The notes under the pieces: model-generated
What the model was told of the DNA's origin: nothing
Seen by the model: only the letters and a program-made list of their open reading frames with translations
Databases searched by the model: none
Translations under genes and position numbers: made by a program
Assembly: GCA_002737595.1 (NCBI GenBank)
Contig: NSHZ01000002.1
Location: forward strand, 1 to 64,000
Source: Actinomycetota bacterium
GTDB lineage: Bacteria > Actinomycetota > Actinomycetes > Nanopelagicales > Nanopelagicaceae
Direction: 5' to 3'
DNA length: 64,000 bases
Shown here: one piece after another, positions 44,953 through 55,795 of the stretch
Numbering within the stretch: position 1 is the stretch's first letter
How the letters are laid out: each line of letters opens with the position of its first letter

Positions 44953-45836
44953 GAATGGCTACTTCCTTTGATATCGATGGCACGTTCGGCTATCTCTCTG
45001 GCGGCCGCAAGGTAGGCCACCGCGCCAGGTGAGAGTGGATCGTAAGTCATGACGGTTTGGCCATAAGAAGGGGCTTCTGAAAGTCGCACGCTTCGGGGGA
45101 TGGCTGAGGTGAGTACCTCGGCTGGAAAGTGCTCCCGCACGTTATCGGCCACATCATTTGCCAGCCGGGTACGCCCATCAAACATCGTAAGCAAGATGGT
45201 GGAGAGGTTGAGGCCCGGATTGAGGTGTTCGGTGACTAGTCGAACAGTGCCGAGCAATTGTGTGAGGCCCTCGAGCGCGTAATACTCACATTGAATAGGG
45301 ATAAGGAGCTCTTCGGCAGCCACCAGAGCATTAAGTGTGAGCAGACCAAGGCTGGGCGGGCAATCAATAAGCACATAATCGACTCGATTCCCGGCAGCTT
45401 CCCGGAGCGCCAAATAGCTCTCTAAGAGGCGGCGAAGTCGGTTTTCTCGGGCCACCATTGGGACTAATTGAATCTCCGCGCCCGCGAGGTCGAGGGTGGC
45501 GGGCGCGCACTCCAACCCCTCAAATCCAGGTACTTTGACGACCACGTCGGCGAGTGGCCTCGATTCCACCAAGACTTCAAACATCCCTGGAATGGCCTCG
45601 TCGTGGTGCTCCACACTCAGCGCAGTAGAGGCATTTCCTTGTGGATCAAGGTCGATTACTAAGACTTTAAGGCCGCCCATAGCGAGGGCAGCGGCAATAT
45701 TGACCGATGTAGTGGTCTTACCGACTCCACCTTTTTGATTAGCTACCGTGAAGATGCGGGTAGCTGGCGGGGCAGGCATCCGCTCCTTGAGGCGACGGAT
45801 TCCAATGACGCTCCGTGTTTCACGTGAAACGCTCAC
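44949..45836 (-). CDS. parA: Chromosome partitioning ATPase ParA
   Basis: 295 aa Walker ATPase. The deviant Walker A is VANQKGGVGKTTTSVNIAAAL, with VLVIDLDPQGNAST and LIDCPPSLGLLTLNAL following. It starts at GTG 45836, overlapping the rsmG stop. The N-terminal extension of about 27 residues includes SVSRET, encoded by the parS site. ParA and ParB move the origin region to the cell pole or daughter cell. Confidence 0.97.
   Translation of the reverse strand: MSVSRETRSVIGIRRLKERMPAPPATRIFTVANQKGGVGKTTTSVNIAAALAMGGLKVLVIDLDPQGNASTALSVEHHDEAIPGMFEVLVESRPLADVVVKVPGFEGLECAPATLDLAGAEIQLVPMVARENRLRRLLESYLALREAAGNRVDYVLIDCPPSLGLLTLNALVAAEELLIPIQCEYYALEGLTQLLGTVRLVTEHLNPGLNLSTILLTMFDGRTRLANDVADNVREHFPAEVLTSAIPRSVRLSEAPSYGQTVMTYDPLSPGAVAYLAAAREIAERAIDIKGSSHS
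45817..45830. other. parS: parS site inside the parA coding sequence
   Basis: GTTTCACGTGAAAC is a perfect match to the 14-bp bacterial parS core. It lies in codons 2-7 of parA. ParB is expected to load here and spread over the origin region. Confidence 0.95.
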
Positions 45837-46429
45837 TTGGCCCCCTTTCGCACGATCAGAATCTTGCCACTCTCAATTCCCTCAAGATAGGGCTCTTCGA
45901 TATCGACCGTAACGGGCTTGAGCTCGGAGATCACTTTCTCCGCCTGTCGCACCTCGTCTTCGACGCTGCTTCCTTTGAGTGCAACTAATGAGCCGCCGGA
46001 AGCGATGAGCGGCCAGACCTGAGTGAGTAGTTTCGGAGTAGCAGAGAGCGCCCGAGCGGTGACGACTTGATAAGTCCCCTTCGCCTCTTCGGCCCGTCCT
46101 CGAATAATAGTGATCGAAAGCCCCAGCTCGCTCTTTACTTCTTCCAGGAAATCCACCCGGCGTTGAAGTGGCTCCAAAAGAGTGACTTTTAAGTCTGGGC
46201 GGGCTAGCGCCAAGGGGATTCCTGGCAGCCCTGCCCCACTACCAATATCAATAACTGTGGCGTTTTCCGGCAGAAATGGGAGGAGGAGGAGCGAGTTCAG
46301 GATATGCCGGCTCCACATCCTTGGCGCTTCTCGCGGCCCCATCAAACCGCGTTCAATTCCCGCTGTGAGGAGTAGCTCGGCATAGCGGTGAATCTCTCTA
46401 CCACGCTTGGGGAAGTATTGGGTGACCAC
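45833..46429 (-). CDS. rsmG: 16S rRNA (guanine-527-N7)-methyltransferase RsmG
   Basis: 198 aa SAM-dependent enzyme (GidB). VIDIGSGAGLPGIPLALARPDLKVTLLEPL is the SAM-binding part, with WSRHILNSLLLLPFL before it. Start GTG 46429 lies in a short GC hairpin next to parS. It sits in the conserved jag-rsmG-parA-parB order. Confidence 0.96.
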   Translation of the reverse strand: MVTQYFPKRGREIHRYAELLLTAGIERGLMGPREAPRMWSRHILNSLLLLPFLPENATVIDIGSGAGLPGIPLALARPDLKVTLLEPLQRRVDFLEEVKSELGLSITIIRGRAEEAKGTYQVVTARALSATPKLLTQVWPLIASGGSLVALKGSSVEDEVRQAEKVISELKPVTVDIEEPYLEGIESGKILIVRKGAK

Positions 46430-46443
46430 CCCTTCGGGGGGTG
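46427..46443 (-). promoter_or_regulatory. Hairpin covering the rsmG start codon
   Basis: CACCCC and GGGGTG form a perfect 6-bp inverted repeat with a 5-nt loop. On the minus strand the second arm includes the GTG start and the preceding G-rich stretch. It abuts the parS site by one base. It could hinder translation start, but may be incidental. Confidence 0.45.
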
Positions 46444-46456
46444 TTTCACGTGAAAC
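46443..46456. other. parS: parS site between jag and rsmG
   Basis: Second perfect GTTTCACGTGAAAC core, in the 28-bp gap between the jag stop and the rsmG start, 626 bp from the first copy. Its outer flanks (T before, G after) equal those of the other copy. Confidence 0.95.
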
Positions 46457-46457
46457 G

Positions 46458-46970
46458 TTAGGCAGGAAGAATCACGACCCGGCGGTTGGGCTCCTCACCC
46501 TCAGACTCACTAGTGAGTTCTGACTCCGCCACCGTGTCATGCACGATCTTCCGTTCAAATGCGTTCATGCTTGCCATCTTGACGGATGTCCCAGTGCTCT
46601 TCACCTCTTCGATCGCGCGCAGCGCGCTTTCGGCAATCTCTGCGCGGCGTTGCACCCGGTAACCCTCAATATCGAGCATGAGGCGACTGCGCTCATCGGT
46701 CACTGTCTGCACAGCTAACCTGGTGAGCTCTTGGAGCGCATCCAGTACCTCGCCGTTGCGACCTACAAGAGTGCCTAAATTACCGCCTGCGATAGCTACC
46801 GCTGCCCGACCATTCTCCACATCCATATCGATATCGCCATCGAGGTCTGCAATGTCAAGTAGCGCCTCGAGGTAATCCGCGGCGATCTCACCCTCTTCTT
46901 CTAATCGGGTTAATAGCGGCTTCTTCTCGTCTGATTTCTCAATAACTGCATCTGTGGTGGTCTCACTCAT
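46458..46970 (-). CDS. jag: Jag/KhpB RNA-binding protein (KH and R3H domains)
   Basis: 170 aa. An acidic N-terminus is followed by the KH domain with LVGRNGEVLDALQELTRL and the R3H domain MNAFERKIVHDTVAE ending in RRVVILP. It binds RNA and is encoded after YidC in most Gram-positive bacteria. ATG 46970 follows AAGGAG. A jag N-terminal domain, found in Firmicutes, is absent, as usual in actinobacteria. Confidence 0.94.
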   Translation of the reverse strand: MSETTTDAVIEKSDEKKPLLTRLEEEGEIAADYLEALLDIADLDGDIDMDVENGRAAVAIAGGNLGTLVGRNGEVLDALQELTRLAVQTVTDERSRLMLDIEGYRVQRRAEIAESALRAIEEVKSTGTSVKMASMNAFERKIVHDTVAESELTSESEGEEPNRRVVILPA

Positions 46971-47039
46971 GAGCGCTCCTTAGTTTGATGTAAAATCAGG
47001 GTTAATAACCCGTTATGATCTACTTTATATAGGTATGGG

Positions 47040-48032
47040 TTATTTCTTTCTCTTCGGTTTTTTCGGTTTCTTCGGTTGTGCTCGTTGCCCGGTGATCTCT
47101 TCAGGAGAACTCTCTTCAGGAGAACTCTCTTCAGGAGAACTCTCTTCGGAGCTCTCGATTTCGCTCTGCCGCACTCCCTTTTTACGAGCTTTTCGCTCTT
47201 CCCATTCTTCATACGATGGTGAGCCTGGGGTGGGGTTGTTGCGAATGACATAGAACTGTTGACCCATCGTCCATAAGTTGGTGGTGAGCCAATAAAGCAA
47301 AACTCCCACTGGAAAATTAACTCCAGAGACAGCAAAAATAATGGGGAACACGTAAAGCAAAATCTTTTGTTGTTGCACCATGGGATTGTTTTCCAGTGAT
47401 GCGGCCGGCATACCCTTCATCATGAGTTGACGTTGGGTCGTGAAAGTGGTGGCCGACATCAGGATAATTAAAATTACCGTAACGATCTTGACTGTTACGG
47501 TTGATGTTGAACTCGTTGCCGGGTGCATAAAAGACTCGGAGAGCTTGGCACCAAAGAAACCAGCGTTCGCTGCATCGCAGACTTCTTCGCGAGAAAATAC
47601 TCCAGCGTTGACGCGATTGGCAGCTGTCACTGCACATTTGCCGTACTTATCGAGACTTCCTGAAATGCTATTTAGAACTCTAAAGAGTGCAAAGAAGATG
47701 GGTGCTTGAGCCAGGATTGGTATACAGGAAGCTAGTGGGTTGGTGTTGTGCTCTTTGTAGAGCTTCATCAACTCTTCGGATTGCTTTTGGCGATCATCCT
47801 TATACTTCTTTTGAAGCTCTTTCATCTTTGGCTGCAGCACTTGCAACGCACGCTGACTCTTAATCTGCTTGACGAAAAGCGGAATAAGAATAATACGAAT
47901 AGTGATTACAAGACCCACGATTGAGAGCGACCATGAGAGACCAGCGTTTAGACCTAAGCCACTAAATAGTGAGTGGAAAGCCCGCATAATGAAGGAAACT
48001 GCGATGTAAAGCGGGTTAAGAACGGAGTCCAT
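47040..48032 (-). CDS. yidC: Membrane protein insertase YidC
   Basis: 330 aa from ATG 48032, preceded by GAGAAGG; GTG 48038 is also possible. Five or so transmembrane helices, with the conserved Arg in VGLVITIRIILIPLFVKQIKSQ in the substrate groove and the coiled KMKELQKKYKDDRQ. The C-terminal tail has three ESSPE repeats (15-bp DNA repeats) and a basic end KKPKKPKRKK that may touch the ribosome. It starts within the end of yidD. Confidence 0.95.
   Translation of the reverse strand: MDSVLNPLYIAVSFIMRAFHSLFSGLGLNAGLSWSLSIVGLVITIRIILIPLFVKQIKSQRALQVLQPKMKELQKKYKDDRQKQSEELMKLYKEHNTNPLASCIPILAQAPIFFALFRVLNSISGSLDKYGKCAVTAANRVNAGVFSREEVCDAANAGFFGAKLSESFMHPATSSTSTVTVKIVTVILIILMSATTFTTQRQLMMKGMPAASLENNPMVQQQKILLYVFPIIFAVSGVNFPVGVLLYWLTTNLWTMGQQFYVIRNNPTPGSPSYEEWEERKARKKGVRQSEIESSEESSPEESSPEESSPEEITGQRAQPKKPKKPKRKK
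47101..47145 (-). repeat. 15-bp in-frame repeat in yidC
   Basis: Three perfect tandem copies of TCAGGAGAACTCTCT (plus strand) and a decayed fourth encode the repeated ESSPE block of the YidC tail. Being 15 bp long, copy changes keep the frame. Confidence 0.9.
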
Positions 48033-48291
48033 GGGCACCTTCTCTCATTAATGTACTTTCTTGCTTTTTCGTTGAGGACACATAATCCACGCCACCTGAG
48101 CTCCATGGGTTGCAACGAAGTAAACGCCAGAGAGCCATACCCGCTCCACGCATACCGTAAGTAGAAATAGCGGTGATGGCATAAGAGGAACATGATGGAT
48201 AGTACTTACAACGGGGTGCTAAACCAGGAGAGATGAATTTTTGATAAAAGCGCAATGGTGCAATGACAAGAGTACGAACTAGAGAGTTCAT
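48016..48291 (-). CDS. yidD: Membrane protein insertion efficiency factor YidD
   Basis: 91 aa. RTLVIAPLRFYQKFISPGLAPRCKYYPSCSSYA with its conserved cysteines is the YidD signature; RLLRCNPWSSGGVD follows. Overlaps rnpA by 4 bp and yidC by 17 bp, giving rpmH-rnpA-yidD-yidC. Confidence 0.96.
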   Translation of the reverse strand: MNSLVRTLVIAPLRFYQKFISPGLAPRCKYYPSCSSYAITAISTYGMRGAGMALWRLLRCNPWSSGGVDYVSSTKKQESTLMREGAHGLRS

Positions 48292-48623
48292 GCTCGACCT
48301 GCTGAAGTGAAAGCTAAATCTATCTCTTCTTCAAGTTGTAGGTAAGAAAGTGTGGTAATTGCAGGTAAGGCTCGCACCACAAAACGATCTTGAGAATTGA
48401 GACGATCAACTCGAGTCGAAAAGATGGCTCTTAATTGGCGAGTAACCCGATGGCGGACGACTGAATTACCCACACTTTTTGAGACGATAAAACCTACTTG
48501 GCCTGTAGTACTGGGACTCTCTGTGCTCCCAGTATGCAACACAAAAGCAGAGGAAGTGATTCGCCGACCACGGAGGGCTCGTTTGAACTCTATGTTTGTG
48601 CGCAGACGTTGTGTGCGCTTCAT
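48288..48623 (-). CDS. rnpA: Ribonuclease P protein component
   Basis: 111 aa basic protein helping the RNA of RNase P to trim tRNA 5' ends. GFIVSKSVGNSVVRHRVTRQLRAIF is the diagnostic RNR-type motif. Between rpmH and yidD as in nearly all bacteria. Confidence 0.96.
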   Translation of the reverse strand: MKRTQRLRTNIEFKRALRGRRITSSAFVLHTGSTESPSTTGQVGFIVSKSVGNSVVRHRVTRQLRAIFSTRVDRLNSQDRFVVRALPAITTLSYLQLEEEIDLAFTSAGRA

Positions 48624-48662
48624 AAGTACGAATCGATAGCTGTATTAACCGACATGGAGGCG

Positions 48663-48800
48663 TTAGGCCGAGATACGGATGCGGCCTTTAGCGCGGCGAG
48701 CAGCGAGCACCGCACGACCAGCACGAGTTGACATGCGGAGACGGAAACCGTGTTTTTTAGCACGTCGACGATTGTTGGGTTGAAAAGTCCGCTTAGTCAC
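48663..48800 (-). CDS. rpmH: 50S ribosomal protein L34
   Basis: 45 aa, [19 protein letters not shown] to the end, the universal L34 sequence. The start is GTG 48800; the longer open frame upstream is not L34. First gene of the rpmH-rnpA-yidD-yidC-jag series, divergent from dnaA. Confidence 0.97.
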   Translation of the reverse strand: MTKRTFQPNNRRRAKKHGFRLRMSTRAGRAVLAARRAKGRIRISA

Positions 48801-49113
48801 AGTGGGGCTCCTGGGGTTATCACGGCACTCCGCTGAGTGCACAGGTCTAAAAAGGTACGCGTCTGCCGAGTGAGGGTCAAACTCACGCCGTTTCGCCGCC
48901 ACGAAATGTGGGAACGTTCCTGGAGATGTCGCATGTGAAGATACCGGCACACCTGCGGTTGTGGAGAAGTACTTGCCTGGGGATAAACTCTCGCGGTACG
49001 GTTCCCACCCTCAAAGAGGCGCTTTACATCGCCCTAATAGGTGTATATCGGAGAGTGAGTTCTCTGTTATATCTGTGGATAAGCCTGTGGATAACTAGAA
49101 GTGAGGTGGAGGA
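48801..49113. other. rpmH-dnaA intergenic region with DnaA boxes
   Basis: 313 bp between divergent genes. It holds two perfect DnaA boxes (TGTGGATAA at 49074-49082 and 49086-49094), 12 bp apart and close to the dnaA start, plus near-matches TGTGGAGAA at 48960 and TGGGGATAA at 48978. The pair next to dnaA suggests autoregulation by DnaA. No gene seen. Confidence 0.8.
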
Positions 49114-50526
49114 ATGGAAGAAATCGCCATTAGTGAGCGGGTAGACGACCTCACTACCCTCTGGCAGCGAATTGTGCTCCGGGTAAATGAAGCGACTCCG
49201 CAACACGGCGCCTTCCTTAACCTCACTCAACCTGAGGGGGTGGTTGAGCGCGGTGGCGCCACCACTCTGCTCCTCTCAGTACCTAATGAATTTGCCCGCG
49301 GTGTTTTAGAAAATCGCCTCCGTGGCCCTATTACCACTGCTTTGGCGGCTGAAATTGAAGGTGAAGTGCGAATCGCGGTCACGGTTGATGAATCTCTAGC
49401 TGAACGAGTTCAAGATGATCCCGAGCCTGAAGTAAGGCCCGGCACGGGTCGTGGCAGTGAACGTAGCCATGAAAAAGATACTGAAGATAGCAAACTTAAC
49501 CCCCGGTACATATTTGAAACTTTCGTTATTGGTGCATCAAATCGATTTGCCCACGCAGCAGCGGTTGCGGTCGCTGAAGCACCGGCAAAGGCTTACAACC
49601 CGCTCTTTATTTATGGTGATTCTGGTTTAGGTAAGACCCATCTACTGCACGCTATTGGTGCATACGCAAAAGATCTCTATAGCGGTGTTCGGGTCCGATA
49701 TGTATCGAGTGAAGAGTTCACTAACGATTTTATTAACTCGATTCGTGATGATAAAAAAAGTGCTTTCCAGCGTCGTTATCGTGACGTAGATATTCTACTT
49801 GTCGATGACATCCAATTCCTAGAAAATAAAGAACGTACACAGGAAGAGTTCTTTCATACGTTTAACACATTAAAGAATGCTAATAAACAAATTGTCATCT
49901 CGAGTGATCGGGCGCCAAAACAGCTCACCACTTTGGAAGATCGCTTGAGGAGCCGTTTCGAAGGTGGATTAATCACCGATATTCAGCCACCAGAACTTGA
50001 AACTCGTATCGCTATTCTTCGTAAAAAAGCTGCCCAAGATAAATTAAACGCTCCAGATGATGTCCTTGAATACATTGGTAGCAAGATCTCTACAAACATT
50101 CGAGAACTTGAAGGTGCGTTGATTCGTGTTACCGCTTTCGCTAGTTTGAATCGTCAGCCAGTAGATATGTCATTGGCTGAGATAGTTCTCAAAGACCTCA
50201 TCCTAGGAGAATTAGGGCCAGAGATCACATCGAGCACGATCATGGCTCAAACAGCTGCCTACTTCTCTCTCACGCTCGAAGATCTTTGTGGTACTTCTCG
50301 TTCGAGAGCATTAGTGAACGCCCGCCAAATCGCGATGTATTTATGTCGCGAACTCACAGATCTCTCACTGCCAAAAATTGGCCAAACTTTCGGTGGCCGC
50401 GACCACACCACAGTGATGCACGCAGATCGCAAGATTAGACAACTGATGGCCGAACGACGGAGCATTTTTAACCAAGTCACCGAGCTCACCAACCGGATCA
50501 AGCAATCTGCTAGGGCGAACGGGTAG
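49114..50526 (+). CDS. dnaA: Chromosomal replication initiator DnaA
   Basis: 470 aa. Domain I ([15 protein letters not shown]), a short acidic linker, AAA+ domain III with Walker [16 protein letters not shown], Walker [16 protein letters not shown], and domain IV ending in the DNA-binding signature [15 protein letters not shown]. The linker is much shorter than in Streptomyces. ATG 49114 follows GGTGGAGG. Initiates replication at the origin just downstream. Confidence 0.98.
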   Translation: MEEIAISERVDDLTTLWQRIVLRVNEATPQHGAFLNLTQPEGVVERGGATTLLLSVPNEFARGVLENRLRGPITTALAAEIEGEVRIAVTVDESLAERVQDDPEPEVRPGTGRGSERSHEKDTEDSKLNPRYIFETFVIGASNRFAHAAAVAVAEAPAKAYNPLFIYGDSGLGKTHLLHAIGAYAKDLYSGVRVRYVSSEEFTNDFINSIRDDKKSAFQRRYRDVDILLVDDIQFLENKERTQEEFFHTFNTLKNANKQIVISSDRAPKQLTTLEDRLRSRFEGGLITDIQPPELETRIAILRKKAAQDKLNAPDDVLEYIGSKISTNIRELEGALIRVTAFASLNRQPVDMSLAEIVLKDLILGELGPEITSSTIMAQTAAYFSLTLEDLCGTSRSRALVNARQIAMYLCRELTDLSLPKIGQTFGGRDHTTVMHADRKIRQLMAERRSIFNQVTELTNRIKQSARANG

Positions 50527-50842
50527 AAATGACTCTTTTTAAAAATATTTCTAGGAATAAGTACCCTAATGTCCTTTTTGGCATATTTCATGCACAGCAT
50601 GGGGATAAGTATGGGGATAACACCTCTCTTTCCGGTGGGAAAGTGGGTTCGTATAGGGGTATCCCTGTGGAGGAAATGCGTACAACTCACAGCTCCCCTC
50701 TCCTTTACCCATTTTTAGGCACCTTTACCCACACGCTCACACACTCAATAAAGGTGAATGACGTGCGTAAATATGACTTATCCACAGTTTCCACAGCGCC
50801 TACTACTACGACTACCTTTATTTCTTTAAAGAAGGATTTCAT
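50527..50842. other. oriC: Origin of replication (oriC) between dnaA and dnaN
   Basis: 316 bp with no credible gene. DnaA-box-like sites: TGGGGATAA at 50600 and 50612, TTACCCACA at 50725, perfect TTATCCACA at 50778 and GTTTCCACA at 50787. An AT-rich stretch follows dnaA (50531-50590) and another lies before dnaN (50814-50840). Location between dnaA and dnaN agrees with known actinobacterial origins. Confidence 0.88.
50778..50815 (+). other. Putative basal unwinding element (DnaA boxes, GC patch, DnaA-trio)
   Basis: TTATCCACA (50778-50786) is followed at once by GTTTCCACA (50787-50795), a GCGCC patch (50796-50800), then TACTACTACGACTAC (50801-50815) and an AT-rich run up to dnaN. Tandem boxes, GC patch and a CTA-type trinucleotide run is the order described for the DnaA-trio unwinding element in Bacillus subtilis. 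Four of five trios fit the consensus. Confidence 0.7.
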
Positions 50843-51967
50843 ATGAAAATCACCGTAGAGCGTGACACCTTGGTCGATGGATTGGCTTGGGTATCTCGAA
50901 GCCTCTCAACCCGACCCATCATGCCGATACTTCTGGGTATCTCACTCGAGGCCTCAGGTAGCAACCTCCACCTAGCCGCTTATGACCAGGAAATCTCCGG
51001 CGAGGCTGAGGTGAGTGCCCAAGTCGATACACCTGGGAAAGCCGTTGTTTCAGGTCGCCTCTTCACTGATGTCATCCGCTCACTTCCGCATAAGCCAATC
51101 ACGTTCGCTTTGGACGGATCACGACTTAATATCACCTGCGGTTCATCACGCTTCGCGCTTCCCACGATGAAGGCAGAGGATTACCCAACCCTTCCGACCC
51201 TTCCGGCTGCCGCTGGTGAGGTTGATGGCGAATTACTCGCGCACGCAATCGCGCAAGTCGCCGTGGCTGCGGGCCGCGACGATTCACTACCAGTTCTCAC
51301 CGGTGTTCATATTGAAATCGAAGGCGACAAAGTAACACTTGCAGCCACAGATCGATACCGCCTTGCGGTTCGTGAATTCCATTGGAGTAGTCAGAAACCA
51401 AACACCAACGCAAGTGCGCTTATTCGTGGTCGCACACTCTCTGAAGTTGCTAAATCACTCTCCGGAAATTCAAAAGTAACTTTCGCATTAGCTCCATCAG
51501 GTGCACACGAACATCTTGTGGGTTTCTCCACCGAAAACCGCACCACCACCACCCGGATGCTCGATGGCACCTTCCCTCCCTACCGACACTTACTCCCTAA
51601 TGAAGCATCCTCGGTCGCGATCGTTGAAGTTTCAGCGTTAATGGAGGCGGTCCGCCGAGTTGCGGTAGTCGTAGATAAAACCAGCTCCCTCAAATTAAAC
51701 TTCTCCGAGGGCGCGCTCCGTCTTGATGCGAAATCAACAGATGAAGCACAAGCTACCGAAGAGATTGCGGTGGATTTCGAAGGCGATGAAATTTCCATTG
51801 CCTTCAATCCCACCTTCCTCACAGACGGACTTACTGCAGTTGGGACACCTTTCGTTCATATTGCCTTTACTGCTTCCAACAAACCAGCGGTACTTTCAGG
51901 TAAAGCGAGTAAAAATGCAGCGGCCGACGATTCGTATCGTTATTTGCTCATGCCTATGCGTTACTAA
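50843..51967 (+). CDS. dnaN: DNA polymerase III beta sliding clamp
   Basis: 374 aa, three structurally similar domains of the clamp. LVDGLAWVSRSLSTRPIMPIL at the start, LPVLTGVHIE in the middle and YRYLLMPMRY at the end are typical. ATG 50843 follows AAAGAAGGA. The stop overlaps the recF start (TAATG). Confidence 0.97.
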   Translation: MKITVERDTLVDGLAWVSRSLSTRPIMPILLGISLEASGSNLHLAAYDQEISGEAEVSAQVDTPGKAVVSGRLFTDVIRSLPHKPITFALDGSRLNITCGSSRFALPTMKAEDYPTLPTLPAAAGEVDGELLAHAIAQVAVAAGRDDSLPVLTGVHIEIEGDKVTLAATDRYRLAVREFHWSSQKPNTNASALIRGRTLSEVAKSLSGNSKVTFALAPSGAHEHLVGFSTENRTTTTRMLDGTFPPYRHLLPNEASSVAIVEVSALMEAVRRVAVVVDKTSSLKLNFSEGALRLDAKSTDEAQATEEIAVDFEGDEISIAFNPTFLTDGLTAVGTPFVHIAFTASNKPAVLSGKASKNAAADDSYRYLLMPMRY

Positions 51968-53076
51968 TGATTCTTCAAAAACTCGAACTGATAGATTTCC
52001 GTTCACACAAACAACTCTTACTGGAGTTTATTCCTGGGCCAAACCTCCTCATAGGTTCTAATGGCGCTGGAAAAACTAATATTATTGAAGCAATAGGATA
52101 TTTAGCATCACTAAAGTCTCATCGAGTATCACAGGATTCATTACTCATTAACAAAGATAGCAAATGTGCATATATTCGTGGTTTAGTTAAAATAGATAAT
52201 CGGGAGGTTTTATTAGAGTTAGAAATTAACAACGGAAAGAGTAATCGAGTAAGAGTAAATCAAGCAGCACAACCAAAAGAACGTGACATCCTTGGCTACG
52301 TGCAACGCGTTCTTTTTGCACCGGAGGACCTTGAATTAGTCAAAGGTGATCCTGCCACCCGCCGAGATTATTTAGACACTTTACTTGTGGCTAAGTCTCC
52401 TCGTCTTGCGGGTGTTATCTCAGATTACGACCGAGCTCTTAAACAACGAAACTCACTTCTTAAATCGGCCCACACACGAAATTTCGACGAGGAGACGCTA
52501 AATGTGTGGGATGAGAAGTTAGTTGAACGAGGAAGTGAATTGGTTTTTGAAAGATTACAGCTAATTAATGAACTGGCTATACCTCTTAGCTCTGAATATA
52601 AATCTGTAGCGCCTCATGGCGAAGTGGAGATGAAATACCGAAGTTCACTAATGGAAAATGAAATACTTGGTTCATCAACAACCAGGGATTCACTCGTCGC
52701 TTCAATGTTTGCAGTGTTGAAGAAAGAACGTAAACGTGAGATCGAGCGCGGAATCTCCTTGGTGGGCCCACATCGAGATGAGCTCTTACTACTCCTCGAC
52801 AATGAGCTGGCAAAAGGTTATGCCAGTCATGGAGAATCTTGGTCTATAGCGCTTGCCTTAAAATTGGCTGCGTATGATTTATTAGAGGCTGTCGACCCCA
52901 TACTCATTCTTGATGATGTCTTCGCTGAACTTGATGGTAAGAGAAGAGACGCGCTCACTACTCAGCTTCTTCATAAAGGTGGTACTAGACAATTGTTTAT
53001 TACTGCTGCAGTAGTCGAAGATGTACCTATGGAGTTCCGTAGCCACATCATTCAAGTAGGTGAGAGTAATGTCTAA
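51967..53076 (+). CDS. recF: DNA replication and repair protein RecF
   Basis: 369 aa SMC-like ATPase loading RecA at gaps. Walker A LIGSNGAGKTNIIEAIGYLA, signature SHGESWSIALALKLA and Walker B DPILILDDVFAELD are clear. It directly follows dnaN with no gnd between them, unlike Streptomyces. Confidence 0.97.
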   Translation: MILQKLELIDFRSHKQLLLEFIPGPNLLIGSNGAGKTNIIEAIGYLASLKSHRVSQDSLLINKDSKCAYIRGLVKIDNREVLLELEINNGKSNRVRVNQAAQPKERDILGYVQRVLFAPEDLELVKGDPATRRDYLDTLLVAKSPRLAGVISDYDRALKQRNSLLKSAHTRNFDEETLNVWDEKLVERGSELVFERLQLINELAIPLSSEYKSVAPHGEVEMKYRSSLMENEILGSSTTRDSLVASMFAVLKKERKREIERGISLVGPHRDELLLLLDNELAKGYASHGESWSIALALKLAAYDLLEAVDPILILDDVFAELDGKRRDALTTQLLHKGGTRQLFITAAVVEDVPMEFRSHIIQVGESNV

Positions 53077-53593
53077 TGATCCGGAAGAGTTAGATGGTGA
53101 ACCTTCCACGAGCTCCCCACAAAGTAATGGGCTCGATTTAGCTCGCTCACTCTTGGCAGCTGCTAAAGCAAAGCAAAACTCAGCACCGTTACAAACAAAT
53201 GGGCTGCGGAAGCAAGTGAGAAAACACAACCGTCGCGGTGGGGATCCCACCTCGTTGGGTGAGGTGATCGCTTCTTTAGCTGCCGAACGTGGCTGGGAAG
53301 CTGATATCTCGTCAAGTACTTTGCTTGCACAGTGGGGTGAGATTGCCGGCGCTGATCTAGCGGCTCACGTGAAAGCCGAGTCGCTTCGAGATGGGGTACT
53401 CACTCTTCGAGCAGAGACCACCGCTTGGGCCACTCAGACTCGATTACTCTCCACTGACTTGCTGAAAAAGGTGCACACTCACTCCGAGGGCAAGAGCGTC
53501 ACCGCCATCAAAGTCTTAGCTCCCACCCCACCCTCATGGCGCAGAGGTGAGCGCCACGTGAAGGGGCGAGGACCCCGAGATACGTACGGTTAA
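53069..53593 (+). CDS. DUF721 family protein
   Basis: 174 aa, conserved between recF and gyrB in actinobacteria. The N-terminus is disordered; the C-terminal domain (VIASLAAERGWEADI..LLAQWGEIAGADLAAHVKAESLRDGVLTL) is the DUF721 fold, distantly like DciA, the DnaB helicase operator/loader in bacteria lacking DnaC. A role in helicase loading is therefore plausible. Start ATG 53069 overlaps recF by 8 bp. Confidence 0.88.
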   Translation: MSNDPEELDGEPSTSSPQSNGLDLARSLLAAAKAKQNSAPLQTNGLRKQVRKHNRRGGDPTSLGEVIASLAAERGWEADISSSTLLAQWGEIAGADLAAHVKAESLRDGVLTLRAETTAWATQTRLLSTDLLKKVHTHSEGKSVTAIKVLAPTPPSWRRGERHVKGRGPRDTYG

Positions 53594-53774
53594 CCCCCTT
53601 CATCTGGGGTAAGTGAGAGCACGCCCCTACACGCTCTAAAGAGAGCAAGTTGCCATCCTCCCCCCACTCTCCGCAAGTTATTCCATGAGATTGCCGATTC
53701 TGGGCGATTTACGGCCCAATCTCCTCCTGCTTACCCACTAGGATTAGAGGTAGAAATTGAAGCAATACCCCTAG

Positions 53775-55772
<1,998 letters not shown>

Positions 55773-55795
55773 TTCACTAGAAACTGGAGTAATGC

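Noticed and set aside
46967..47335. 122-codon open frame with LLKRV repeats over the yidC tail
   Set aside because: The repeats are only the other-frame reading of the yidC 15-bp repeats.
50529..50846. 105-codon open frame between dnaA and dnaN
   Set aside because: It covers the DnaA boxes and unwinding element of oriC, has no family features and no ribosome site of note.
53362..53375. Possible third parS (CACGTG core) in the DUF721 gene
   Set aside because: Three of fourteen bases differ from parS, including one outer conserved position on each side; unlikely to bind ParB well.
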